Origin: Atherinomorus stipes
Taxonomy: Eukaryota; Chordata; Actinopteri; Atheriniformes; Atherinidae
Reading direction: 5' to 3'
DNA length: 64,000 nt
NCBI GenBank assembly: GCA_023101725.1
Contig: JALJCO010003968.1
Location: forward strand, 930,001-994,000
The notes under the pieces are model-generated. The model was not told the origin of the DNA and ran no database searches. It worked only from the letters and a program-made list of their open reading frames with translations. Within the stretch, counting starts at the first letter, position 1. Each line of letters opens with the position of its first letter. Shown piece by piece: positions 1-12,800 of this stretch. The translations under genes were made by a program, and so were the position numbers.

Positions 1-1612
1 TTTTGTAGGATGCTTTGCTCTCTAATGGCATGTAGAGTGATGATATGCTAACTTTACCTAACAGAGGTTGCACTGGACCTCATTGGTCCACTGGTTATTT
101 TCTTGAAGAGGTTATACAGAACCTTTGCCAGTTATTTTCTTTGGCTCTGCATCTTTCTTATATTTGTAATCAGTTTCAATCTCTCAGCACCACACACTTT
201 GAGTCTCACATTGGTGAAGCATTCTTTTGCTGTTATTTTTCCTGGTGGTTGAAGAACAGCTTGGGAAAATAATTCTGCCTGTTGTTAGTAACACATTTCC
301 CAGTGCTGGGTAACACGGACTGTCACATATTGCCATGATAGTCACATAAACTATTTGATTTCTTACAATTAAAAGACTACAAAACTTGAAAAACCTTATC
401 CCTCCATACAGTGTAGTTATGACACGATGGCTGACACACTGAGATATATTGTCTATTGTCTCAAATGTGAATGATTACGTTTATAATCCATCCTTTTATT
501 TATAATTTATTCATTCTTTTTTTATTTTAGACCAGCTCAATTCACTTTTAGTGTTACAAAAGGGAGGGAGCTTGGATGGGTTGTCAGCCACTAATCCAAC
601 AGAGACAAACAAAAGCACCATGTTTGCCCCCTCTTAGAGCCATTTCCACCATAAACTAACATGCAGGTTTTAGAATTTGGGAAGAAGCTTAATTTCACAA
701 AGAAAACTGATGCATGTATGAGGAGAGCATTCAAGCACCAGAGAGAATGGCCCCAGTTGGGGCTCAACCAGAATCTTCCTTCTGTAAAGTGACATTACTA
801 ACCTACCACCATGCGTCCTAGATCAATAATCACAGTCCTGTCAACAACTGATAATAACTATTCCTGTTATTAAGATAATCTTTAAGAAATGCAACTGTGG
901 TAGCACATTTTTTGGCAGTTCACAAACATTGAAAATACTTGTATATGAAATTTTAGTTTTTAAGTGAAGTATTTTTTTTAAAAAATGATGCTGTCCATCT
1001 TACACACTAGAGCATCCTCACTGCAGCCCATTATGAAATGGCCATGCTGAGGTCCAATTTGTGGTGAATAAAGAGAAACAGCATGTCTGGCCATTGCATT
1101 GTGACTGTCCTGCATGAGTCCAGCCCCTAACAGCAAACTCCATCACCCATGTAAAGTCCTGTGACTGGCCACTGGCAATGTCCAGCTATTTCAGCTAACC
1201 AAATCAATTCCTGCTTTTAGTGCAACAAAGCTTCAGGATTACAATCAAAGTAGAATGTTTTTTTTTTTTCTTTTTTGTTTTATACAGTATTCAAGGCTAT
1301 GTAGACATATATGAAATTTTTTAAAGTAGGGATTTTCTTTCCTCCCTTCCACTCCAAAAAAATACCCCCAAAAATACCACACACACAACCACGCATGTTT
1401 CACACACCCACACACATACACACACACAAATATGTCAATGAGATGATGCACAGAAACTAAAAAAAACTAAATAGTACAGTGTGCATCCAACTTTTTTTTT
1501 TTTTAGCAGGACTGACAGCTTATGCAGTTTCCTGCATGAGGGAGATGCAGCTTAGTCAGATGCCAAAGTAGAAGTAGAAAATTATGTACTTCTACATAAT
1601 TTGTACTGTGTA

Positions 1613-1681
1613 CACTCTCAGTCAAAGTTTGGACACACTTTCCCATAATGGGAAGTGTGTCCAAACTTTTGACTGAAGGTG
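1613..1681. mobile_element. 69-bp palindromic Tc1/mariner-type MITE
   Basis: Almost the whole element is one inverted repeat. The left arm holds CAGTCAAAGTTTGGACACAC and the right arm is its complement with one extra base, around a short centre. TA dinucleotides flank both sides (1611-1612 and 1682-1683), the target duplication of Tc1/mariner elements. It has no coding capacity. Confidence 0.7.
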
Positions 1682-2487
1682 TATTTAAAATGCATGAAAC
1701 ATTCTTTTCATCCAAAATGGGATAAAATACAAATCTGCAGTTATCTAAATACCTACTTTTATGCTTACAGAGACTAAATGTTGGTTGCTGCAACCCCTAA
1801 TTTTGCAGTTCTCAGTGAGGGGGGTGTCGCTTCTCTTTAATGTTATACTGTACTTTTATACAGTATCGTCAGTTTAAAACTGTTCAAAATCATGTAAAGA
1901 TTTTTTTTTTTTATTGCTTTTGCTACCTGTCTACAGAGAACATCAGTTTGTATCTGATGGCAGTAGAGGCACCACCAGATTTTGTTTTTGGTGTTTTTCC
2001 CTCTATACTCTCACAGAAACTCCTGCGTTAACTCCCAGAGCTTCAACTTTGAGCATTTATTCTCCTTCTGCATTCTTTCGCCACACTGACTGCTTAAGAT
2101 TCTGGAGAAAAAAAAGTCCTCCACCTCAAGTAAGCACTTTAAATGACCAGGAGCACCATCATCCACAAAAGGTAACATTCAAGGACTCTACCCTGTTTAT
2201 ATTCTGCAACTTGCTAATGATACTAGACGGCTTAGATTATTTCTTCCAACCAGGTAATGAAAACATGCCTCACTCATTTTCTTTGAAGCAGCATTTCAAA
2301 AGACCTCTTCAAATAGGCTTAATTGCATGAAAACACTGATATTGATTTATCATCTAAGAAGAGAGAAAAATTCTGTTTATAAATGCTACTGAGATTTCGC
2401 AAAGATTTATTTTAAAAACTCAGTCTTTCATATATCTGTGATATAATTTGATCAAGATTTTGCATCTTGGTAAATGTGTTCACTTAC

Positions 2488-2959
2488 TTAAAGGGACTTG
2501 AGGCAGGAATTAAAAAAACAAACAAACATGCATGTCCCTTTCTTTCATACTAAGCGCTAAATACCAAAAATAACGTTTCCACCCACGTTTCTCTCCGTTG
2601 CCTTGAACAGGCTGTGTGCTGCAAAATGCGCTGCAATTCGGTGTCCGAATTTCCCGCGCTGCCCTGCGGACGTAACGTAAAATGACGCTACATCCGCAGT
2701 TTTGATACAGGAAGAAGACGGTCGTGGTACATTCAAACACTGTAAGCGATAGTTATGGATTCTTCTGCCGTCAGCAAATGATCCAGATCAGCTGAAAGAC
2801 ACTAAAAAGTGTAACTACGAAGAAAAAGGTTAGTAAACAACATTATAGCTTCAGTTTGTGCACGCTCCCGTGACGGCTTGGCTCATGGCTGCAGTTACCT
2901 GAAGCGGCAGTTGTGGCAGATGGAGTTTCGTTTCTTCATCTTGCCTCAAGTCCTTTTAA
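2488..2959. mobile_element. TTAA-flanked non-autonomous element
   Basis: The left end reads TTAA then AGGGACTTGAGGCAGGAA. The right end, reverse-complemented, reads TTAA then AAGGACTTGAGGCAAGAT, so terminal inverted repeats and a TTAA target site are both visible. The interior (about 2575-2720) is unusually CpG-rich for the neighbourhood. TTAA targets are typical of piggyBac and Kolobok elements; no transposase is encoded. Confidence 0.6.
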
Positions 2960-5535
2960 ATTCAAATTAAATGAAAAGAATTCTATTTCTCATGAAATAT
3001 ATTTTTTTTTCATTGTTGAATATAGGTGTCATAATGCAGGAAACATGATTGCAATGAACAAAACACTTTAATCTTATTTGAAAACACATGTACATGTGGA
3101 TAATGAGACTGCTAGTTTACAACCTGTCCATTCATGTAACTCCAAAAGGTTTTTCCCTGAATAGTGTTATCATCACCTAGACACAATGGCCAACCAAGCA
3201 TAAGTTAGACTCAACTGGAAATGTCTGTATAATAGTGAGAATAGTTCAAGATATAGATAAAAAGACTAATTCACTCATTAATGTAAATTGGATGTGTGTG
3301 AACTGTTTGGAATGGTGGATAAATTATGTTGATGTTTTGACAGTCCTGATCCTGTGTTCATCATGAACAAAGACATCAAAGAGATAGTGGTTCACAAATG
3401 TGGAAAATTACATTTTCACTGACAGGGCTGGCATATCGCTGTGGCAACTGTCCTAAACTACTTCTCCCACTGTGAATCTAAAAAGCCTTTCTTTCATCTG
3501 GACGAAGAAGGTGGTACAAAATAAGTGTTTTGCCATCTGCAATAAAAGAAAATCTTTCTTTTTAATGGCTTGGGTATGGGCGAGTTGGGAGTGCACCTTG
3601 CTGTTCATCTCCTGCACATGAGAGCGAGCTGTCTGGTTGATGGCCATTATGGTTCCTGCTACTGCGTGTGCGTCTGCTCCACCGGGATCACTGAAGTGTT
3701 GGAACTAACAAGCCTGGGATGCAGACAGCGGATGCACAAATGGGATTTTGTCCTGAAAGCTTCAGACTTTGCTCCCTGCCCTCAGTGGGAACAGGAGAGA
3801 GGATGGTGAGGTTGGCAGAGACTGAGTTATGCACCAACAGAAATGAGATGATTACCTCTGATAATCTTGCTATTGATCTACACAGGAAAGGAGAGCACGG
3901 AAAACTGAATGAGCTACACCGATAGGCAGAGTTTTTTAGGCTCGTCCTCTCATCTCTCTCTTTCTCCTATTCTCTTTCACTATACCTCAGATTAATGCAG
4001 AATCTGAGATGCTCTCCACACAGGAAGATATGCAATATTCCTTGTCATAGTTGAAGCACAAACGGGATGTGGGGCACACACAGACACATTAAAGCTCTTT
4101 CTCCAGATACTTCTTCATATAAACACAAATGCTCAACCTCTCTTCTTTTTCTCTTTCACACACATACATGCACGCACACACACACATAGTGAGAAGTAAA
4201 CAACAAAGCCACACAGTGCTCCCTGCCCAAGGTTAGTACAGATTAAAAGATGTGTCATTGATGGAAGAGGCTCCTCCTCCCTCCCCGGACTGTCACACCG
4301 TGTTTGGGAACAACCCACTTCATTTTAGCCGCATAATGGGTAAACAGAGTGTGATCACTCCAATTACCCCCTCATTGCAGAAGCGTTCTGGCGGGAATGC
4401 CAGTTAGCTGTCTGGCACACGGCAAAGTTGCAACAGTAGCACCTGCTGCCCAGAGCCCTCACTTGTATGAATCTCAATTTGTTTGTACAGCCGTGGCGAA
4501 AAACAGTGACCAAGAAGTGAGGCCTCTGAGGAGGAGAACTTCTGGCTGGGTTTCTGATTACTGTGTCCACTGCAGTCTAATGGGTGCAAGATCAGAAAGT
4601 GCCTTCTCAGCAATGAACTCATGTCAGTCCCAGGCCTTCTGCTGGACTTTTGGCTCGTTTCCGCTTTAAAGGAATTGTCTTATCTACCCAGAACAATGCT
4701 GTGTTTTACAGCTGATTTTGATACTCCGAATTAAGAGAAAGGACAGTAGCAAGCTGCATTCATTCATTCATTCATTAAAGATCGAGACAGGAAACTGGCT
4801 CCAGCCGTTTGTATCCATCAGTATTTAGGTTTGTGAAAATCCCTGAGAATCTTCAGGTGTTGGAGTCATTTCAAAGTAAATGCTCTTTTTCTTTTTTTTC
4901 TATAACAAAATGTATGAAACACACAAAAACATGTCTGATGTGAATGATTTCTTTGTCTTAATTCAGTGGTATTTTTTGTTGCTCTTGAGGAAGATGGAAT
5001 ATCTTCTCCTTATGGTATCTCTTGGCCAGATGACTGGCAGCTGATGGAACTACTCTTGTGTTTTAGCTCATCATTAGGGCTACCAAGTATGGTTATGGTC
5101 TGCAAAGTGAAAAAGAATATGTTTTTTGTTTGTTTGCTTGTTTTTTTAGAAGCTGACATACAATTTCTGCAACAGCTGAAACAGAGCTCTGTCAGCAGGA
5201 AGTAGGAATTGCCTTTCAGGATTCATTTGGCTCCACTAATTGAAACTAATACCTTTCAAATAGCATATTGATTTGAAGGACGCTCCATTTTTCAGATGTG
5301 CACTGTAAAAATAAATGAATAACAAAGTGTGAATGTCCAAAGATTAAAAGAGAGTTGTTGGATGCTTAGTGCTTTAGTGGCAACAAATCACGAAAACGAT
5401 GCTGAATTAATACTATGATATAACTTCAAGGTTGACTTTTATTCTGAGCTGTTGTGCAGATGGCCTGAGGTGAATTTTTAAGTAGCTTAAAATACCAGGT
5501 TTAGGTCAGAAAAAGACAAAAAAAGAAAAGAAAAG

Positions 5536-5580
<45 letters not shown>

Positions 5581-6199
5581 AAACTATGCCCTGCAGCTTA
5601 GGACAATAAATCTGTATCTTTATCAGGAGTCCAGCAAAATTTCGTGCAAATACCCTTACACATGCGCACGCACGTGCACAGTTGACAGGTGAACCCGTTT
5701 TTGATTGATGCCAGCAAATGATGTTTTCCCCCTGTCGTTTCAAAGGCAAAATGTTGCACAGAGTGAATGCTGTTATGCAAAGCATAAATTACTTTGGCTG
5801 GAAAAGCCTTCGAGCCCATCGCGCTGCTCTGGGTAAGTTTTATACAGGTTTATATAAACAGCCAAAGATGTTACCGAATAAAATCTCGGCCGTCACAAAC
5901 AAAAATAAGATCGTGGAATAATTTTAAATTGCCTTCTGGGCGTCAAAGCCCCCCCTTCCCTCAGACGTCCTCATGGGCTCCAGTCAAACTGTTCCTGCAG
6001 TTACTCTCCGACGGCGCGCCTGCCTGATGCGCAGCGCCTCCCCAACTGGTCCCTCACTTTGACGAATTCATAGACCTGAGCGGTTCTGCTGAATGGCTGC
6101 TTGCTTTTAAATATGATACCGTGAATATTTCAAAAGTTCAATAGCTCTGCTGCTCTTTATTTTCCGTCCAGTTGTGCACTGGAAGATTGGAAGAGCATA

Positions 6200-6877
6200 A
6201 TGGTACTTAAGTCATTTTGGAGTTTTTTTCTTTTGGCTTGCGTGTTGCTCTACCCCTTTCACCCCAAGTTTGGAGAAGCGGAGATAAGTTTTACCAGCTC
6301 AATCGACAGATTTTATCACCTGGAGGTAACGCCACCGGAAATAAGTTCGACCGGAAAATTAACGGGGATCAAAGTAAAGCAGAAAGTCGACGACAGCTCT
6401 GAAGTTTTGAATAGATTTGAAACGGAACCAGCGACTGCTTTGAAATCGAGCAAGGGACAACAAGAGAAAAACGAAACACTGACTGGAAAAAAGGCACCCC
6501 TCAACGCAACAAATAATGACGGTCTGAAAATACCTGACAAAAAGTATGGTAACATTTCCGAGGGGCGACGTGCAGCGTTTGTAATGTCAGAGCGCACCGT
6601 TTCTGTCATGGGAAAGAGAGGGAAAAGGAGTGTGGGAGCATCATACAACGAAAACGTGGACAGGAGTATAAGTGGAGAAACGCAGTCTAAAGAGAGATTG
6701 GTGGAGACTGTCCAAGGTTTTTCCAACTCCAGAGCCGAGTACCGGCGCACTGGGGAGGACGCCAGGGGGTCAAACCCGAGGCAAAGTGAGCCTCACCTGG
6801 ACACTTCCACTTTTGCTCTGTCGGGGGACTCGGCACATAACCAAGCGATGGTGCACTGGTCTGGCCACAACAGCAGT
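6200..6877 (+). CDS. sorcs3: exon 1: signal peptide, propeptide, start of VPS10 domain
   Basis: This long first coding exon encodes residues 1-226. The ATG at 6200 is followed by a hydrophobic signal peptide ([12 protein letters not shown]) with a likely cleavage near GEA at residue 27. A polar, low-conservation propeptide follows. The basic site RGKR (residues 140-143) fits furin-type cleavage, which in this family frees the propeptide and activates ligand binding. After another variable stretch the exon ends in the family-conserved [20 protein letters not shown] followed by an N-glycosylation site (NSS). I placed the donor at GTGAGT (6878), giving phase 0 into exon 2. The open frame itself runs on into the intron to 6910. 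Confidence 0.9.
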
Positions 6878-9800
6878 GTGAGTTTCTTCCACAAAAAAAA
6901 CACCTCATGATATCATTTATACTATAAAGAACACAATAATCCCTTTGAATTTAATTAAAGTCCATATGCTTTTCCCAAATGAAATTGGAATATTTAACAT
7001 GTTTTTACAAAAGTGCCGCATTTTTACGCACGACTCAAGCGCACAGGAGCACGTACTACTACAAAAAATCTTTTCACTCTTGCGCTGAGCAGATCTCATA
7101 TTCCTTCCATGTAAGCAATGAAGTGATTATGAATCGCACTCAGTTAACTGATGAACACAGCAATGTGCTGACAGGGTCCCCACGCCTTTTAAAACTAGAG
7201 TAGAATTGTTTATTTCAACAAACTGTCACATGAACTTTAGATTAACAGTTAACCTCGCAGGTAAATTTGATGTGACACAGAGGGTGCAGGCATTTCGGCA
7301 GCAATCACAACACATTAATTATTTATGAAATAATCAAGAAATGCCTCCCAGGAAGGTATACTGACAAGAATTAAAAGTATTTTGTCCAACCTGCCCCCTA
7401 ATGTGACACTGATGAGACATTCTCTGACCTTTTGGCTAATTCAACGCTCTTTTGTTATTGACATTTGACTCACACTTAGTTGATAGTTCTTTAATCACCT
7501 TAATAAATATACTGTTGCTGTATGGTTGATTATTACAAGCTTTGTGCTCTAAAAACAGCTCTGTGTGAATGGGCACAACTTAAATGAATGAGAAAACATT
7601 GCAGTATCCATCCACATTATCCCCCCCCTCAGCTGACGCACACACATATATATCCACTTCACAGCTGCGCACACAAGCACACATTGTGGTTGCACACCAT
7701 TTTATCATCACAAATCCTAAGTCAGGGAGATTTTATCTTTTTCTTTACATATACAGCATGCAAACATGCAAGCACCAGCTTTTATCAGACACTAAGATCT
7801 TCAAACTACAAACAGCTGTGTACAAAAGAAATGAGCTCTGCTTTTTTTTACTACAGGTAATTTAGATCACCTTAGTTTGCTGGACAAAAGAGCATGTGGA
7901 GACACTGATTTATGACAAAATCGAAAGATTTCCATGGCTCAGTAAAGCTGGAAGCGCTGATATATTTCCAGGCATGCAAATATATTTCACTTGGTCGGTT
8001 GTGTAATTTTATCAGTAATTGTTTTTATTTTTCATTTTCTGTTTGTGTGGTTCGTCTCATAATTTATGTCACAGGATTTTGGTTGTTTTGATGTGTCACT
8101 GAAGACAAGCTAGATGTGAACCTCATAAAATCTTCTTTGTGGGATGCATGGTGAAATATGTGGTTGGTTTAAGATGTCTTCACCATCGATGGCCTTTTGT
8201 ATTGCAAAAAAACTGCTCACTGGATCATCTCTGATGGGCTTGTCACTGCAGCCAGTCAACATTTAAGATTTATATAGTCTGAACTCCAGTCTGTGGTCCC
8301 GAAAGTATGAGCGAAACAGCAGAGCTTAAATTGATGGGATTTTACGACTGGATGTTAGAGCTCAGACGATATTAGATGTAAATGACTGATAATAAATTCA
8401 ATCTTAAAGAGACATTTGAAGGAAAATTACTTCATTCCTGTGGTCTAGGGTAGTTCTATCACATTTTCACTTCAAGACATTGCCTCTGATTTGGCCAAGA
8501 TGTCAAATCCCTCAGGGAATAAAATGAGAAAGATGTCGAAGGTGATAGTGAAAGCGCCAGCGGGGGATCTTCTGAGTTCAGATTTGATAACGAATTTCAT
8601 CGTATAAAACCTCAAATCTGTCCACAAGTCAGTCTTCCAACTATCATTCGATTTCTGGGATTGTCTCAGACTTCAAAGCCTGGAGTCATAGCCCCCTGGT
8701 CTCTAACTTTAAGAGAGATAACATTGATTGGACTCGACCATGGGAATAAAACATACTCCACAAATTCCTTTTTAAATTCATGTTTCTTAACTACACGTAG
8801 TATTGATTGGCTGTGCATGTTTCTTGCTCCTTATTTCTGTCCTGAATGTGAATGGGGGTGATGTTATGAAAATTCATGATTTGTAATGATGGGCACCTTA
8901 AATATGGGAAAAAGCAGAAAAATAAACCAATTACAAATAGCAACAAGTATGCATTGTTGAGGATGTTGTGAATTGTAAAGATTTTAATGTTTTGCCTCAC
9001 GTGAGTGCCGGAGCTGTGATATGTTGGTAATATATTTAAACAGCCGTGACAGCACATCCTACACCCAGGGGATAAAAAGCCCTCTCCCCCTTTGGAGGCA
9101 GACATCTTTGTGTAGAAGCCAGCTGGTGATCAGGGAGTTATTGGCTGTCAAATGATTTTAGGAGCCTGATTGACCTTTTTTGCGAGCTCCTCACAGACAG
9201 CTGACCAAACCAGGACTCTGTGTTGAAGATGAGGACAGTAATGAACGTCTTTATTGATGATACATCCCTTGAGCTTCCGCTACAATATATGTCAATGTAA
9301 ATAATGCCATTTTGCCATGAGAGGAAGGATCTAATCATCCTCATTGACCCGTTAAAGACTTGCTGTAGAAAGGGCAAACTGATAAGGTCGGCTGTTTTCT
9401 TTGGCCGTTCTGTAAATCTCTATTTTGTTTTTTTCTCTGTGGTGGCAAAAGTCAAACTAGTCTATCAGGGCTGTAACATTATCTTTTTACTGCGCCTGAC
9501 TGGGAATCAGACAGGCCTCCTGGGTCGTGTTGTCAGCACGCTTAATCAGAACGAGGCTGTTTTTGTTGCACGTAATCTCATTGGTATAAATAGACAATAA
9601 AAAAAAAAGCGGAAATGACACGGCCCTGGAGGACACCTGTGTTTAAAACCGGTTCATTAGATAGACAGTCATTCCATTTAACATGCCAGAGCCAGTTGCA
9701 CAGAAACTCCTTGATCCATAAAATCAAATGGAATGGGTTCCCAATTCACAGAGGTGTTTCACAAGAATCCGGGTCTGTAACGGGATGATGAAAAGTGCAT

Positions 9801-12800
9801 TGCAAAGCTGCCACTGTTGAGGTATTCAGATACAGCATAGGGAAGAGTTCCAGTGTTTTGCTTCTCTGATAATTTTTCACATTTATCTTTGATATTTTAC
9901 TCCAAAGGCGCTTTTTTCAGGTTTTGCTGTCAAAACTTGGGATAAAATCTCTCTAAGAAAAGAAAGTCACACAATGTTCTGATAGCTAACCTTCCAAAGC
10001 CTTTTACAGTAGCTGTGAACTTTTTATGATCTTCTTGTGCTCTGCTTTGCAGCTAAGAGGATTTTTGATACATATTATGCTTGATAGAGATTAAAAAAAA
10101 AAAAAAAAGGTTAATGTCCTCACACTAAAGTACAAATTATTTTTCCTTTGTGGTACACTTTATGTTACAACATTATGCAGCACTGAAGTGTTTGGGAATT
10201 TTTGATTAAGTAACATTTTTTGTTTTAATTTCAATCTGATTGTTTGTAATTTTTTTTTTTTTTACTTAATAAGAACTTTAAAGTCTTATTGAGTAGACCA
10301 AAATCAAATCAAAGCACTGTTTTTTTTCTGCCAGCTCCAACCTGCTTGTCCCTCTGGGTGTCAGCACTACACGCCTGTTCATTAATCTCGCCTCCACCAA
10401 GCCTGTAGGAGGGCACTGTCCTCTGATGTGATTGTAAGATGCTGATATAAACTGCAGCTGTGTGCTACAGAAGACTCACTGAAGTCACTGGTTACCAGCA
10501 CAGCAACGGTGGATGTGCCTGTTCTTGAATTTTTATCCATTTTGTATGGTTGTAACTACAGTTATGGGAAGCAGTTTTGTGTTAGATTCACTATTATTTC
10601 ATGTGCAGAAATAATGGTCTACTGGAGGTTACTGATGTGTCTTCACCATATAGTCACATAGTAATAGATAACCCATTAGTTCTTGCTCACTGACCCTAGT
10701 TTTCAGAACAGCCGTTTTGAAGTTGCTCTCAGACTCCAGGATTGCCATATGTGCATGATGTTGAAAATCATGGCAATTCCATCAGGAGCACCATCACTGC
10801 TATTGGTCCTAAACGGTGAAAATGGCCAGTATCCATAATCACAATCATGAGAATTTTTTTTTCAAATAATTAAAAAAAAAAAAAAGGCTGGGAAATTAAT
10901 CGAAAATGAATTGAAACCAACATTCATAACAATTAATCAATGCAATCTTTGTTATGTCTTTATTTCAATTATTTCTCTTTACGATATTTAGAAATATTTA
11001 TTGGATGCACATATAAACTGTGTGTGCCTCCTTTCACTTTTTCTAAAATCAATATCTGCTGCTGTTGTTTAATAAAAATATTTGCAACAATTACTTTCAG
11101 TAAGTGATTGAGGACCAAACACAAACACAAAGCAATGCCGGGGCAGTGTTTAGCTCAACTGGTTGAGCAGCTGCCCAATATACAGAGGCTAACTATTCTC
11201 AGTGCAGCTGGCACAGGTTTGAGTCCTGGCCTCTGACTCCTTGCTGCATGTCTTCCCCCACTCTCTCTGCCCCCTTTCCCATCACGATACTGTCAAATAA
11301 GGGTCACTAGAGCCTCAAAATTCTTTAAAGAATACATAAAATAACTGATATAATTGCTAATTTATCGTAAGTGAGGCAACGTGTTTGTGAAATTTATTTT
11401 ACAGTAGGTTAGGGGTCTGCAACCTTTTCAATCCAAAGAGCCATTTTTTTCCTCAACCCAGCAAGATAAAAGCCACCCAGAGCCGTAAATATTTAATTGT
11501 CTTTTAGTACGATATATCGAATATACTCGAAATACCGCGGCTAGTTCCCTGTGGGATATAGAAAATGCCTATATTTCTCATATAGCTTTTAGTTGCGGGC
11601 GGGGTTTTCTCTCTCCTCGTCTCTCTGCAATGCTCTGCACAGATAAAACAAGCCCAACTTGCGTACATCACGTGTGCTGTGTGCTTAAAGTGCCCCTGGC
11701 ATGAAATTTGCGTTTTTTGAGGTTTTTGACCATATATTTTAGTTTCCCCAGCCTGCCTATGTCCCCGAAGGGGTTAAATTATAGATTTGTGTTTCCTTTG
11801 TCCCTGGCTGTGTCTGCCTACATGACGAAGTTAGCATTCACAAATGGGCTGATTGGCAGTTCGGTGTATTTTACTCCTCGTGCAGCTTGTGACGCCATGA
11901 CTTCCAGCCAATTACCCCCCTCCCTCAAACTACACTGTCCAAGTCCCTCCCTCCTAGATCTACAACAACAAACCGACATCATGGGGTCCAGTTCGCATCA
12001 GAACTGCTCTGTACCTGGCGTACGAAGGACAACACCAATCTTTTTGTCCTCCCCACTGAAAAGCTTGTGTATGATTTCATTTCTGCAGGAATGTGCCGAC
12101 CAAACTAACAGAAAATCTCCCTGCAGCTCCGTCTCCTCCTCAGGAGGTTTTAACGGCTTCCAGCCACCACGAAGAAACACAAAGTTTCTAGTAAACGTTT
12201 CTCATCATGTTCGTGTCTTTTAACTCTGAGGGAAACTGATGTTTGTGATGATTCCAGTTTATAATTCTTCCCGTTGTGTGCGAGTGTTACACTGATTAGT
12301 GTAAATTAGCATGACATAATTTACTTTTAGTAACTATCAACTTATTTATTTCCTATTTTAATGTAAGTTATTCACACCATGTACTAATTATTTCTGTCTT
12401 TTACGAAAAGGCATAAGTAGGTGTAGGCACTTTTTTTTTCTTTTGTTTTGAAATGATATGCTTATTGCACTGCTTTAACTGTTCGATAAATATAGTTTTG
12501 ATCAATTTGTTTAGTTATGATTTCACACTTTTTGCATGAATGTTTAAAAACAGCATATACTGTATTAATGCAGTATGAACAGTAATGTTTAATGTAGACA
12601 GAATCATCTTACTGATGTGATAATATGCATCAAAGCATTAATTCAAGGCTAAGGTAAAATATCGAGATATATATTGTGTATCGTGACATGCCGTAAAAAT
12701 ATTGAGATATTACAAACAGGCAATATCGCCCAGCCCTATTGTCTTTTACAGTTGTGCTTGAAAGTTTACATACTCTTCTATTAAAGACAGAAAAAAAATC

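Larger units (their letters stand above)
1..6199. other. upstream intergenic region
   Basis: No convincing gene was found. It is AT-rich with poly-A/T runs, a CA-rich tract near 1376-1430, an ATTC tetranucleotide run near 4757-4776 and a 43-base poly-A run at about 5536-5578. Two small non-autonomous elements (1613-1681 and 2488-2959) are listed separately. About 6000-6060 is CpG-richer (GGCGCGCC, GCGCAGCGCC) and may be promoter-proximal for the receptor gene, but no TATA box or transcription start can be fixed. Confidence 0.6.

Noticed and set aside
2575..2830. Considered as promoter and first exon of another gene (CpG-rich, ATG at 2755)
   Set aside because: It lies mostly inside an element with TTAA-flanked inverted ends and the frame stops after a few codons.
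4364..4669. Three overlapping open frames around 4400-4670
   Set aside because: No domain, no splice context and conflicting strands; likely chance.
6876..6877. Alternative exon 1 donor GT two bases upstream
   Set aside because: It breaks the phase with exon 2 and lacks the GTGAGT consensus present at 6878.
6217..6908. Open frames overlapping exon 1 in other frames and on the minus strand
   Set aside because: They are shadows of the exon; only the +6200 frame has a signal peptide and the conserved SorCS end.
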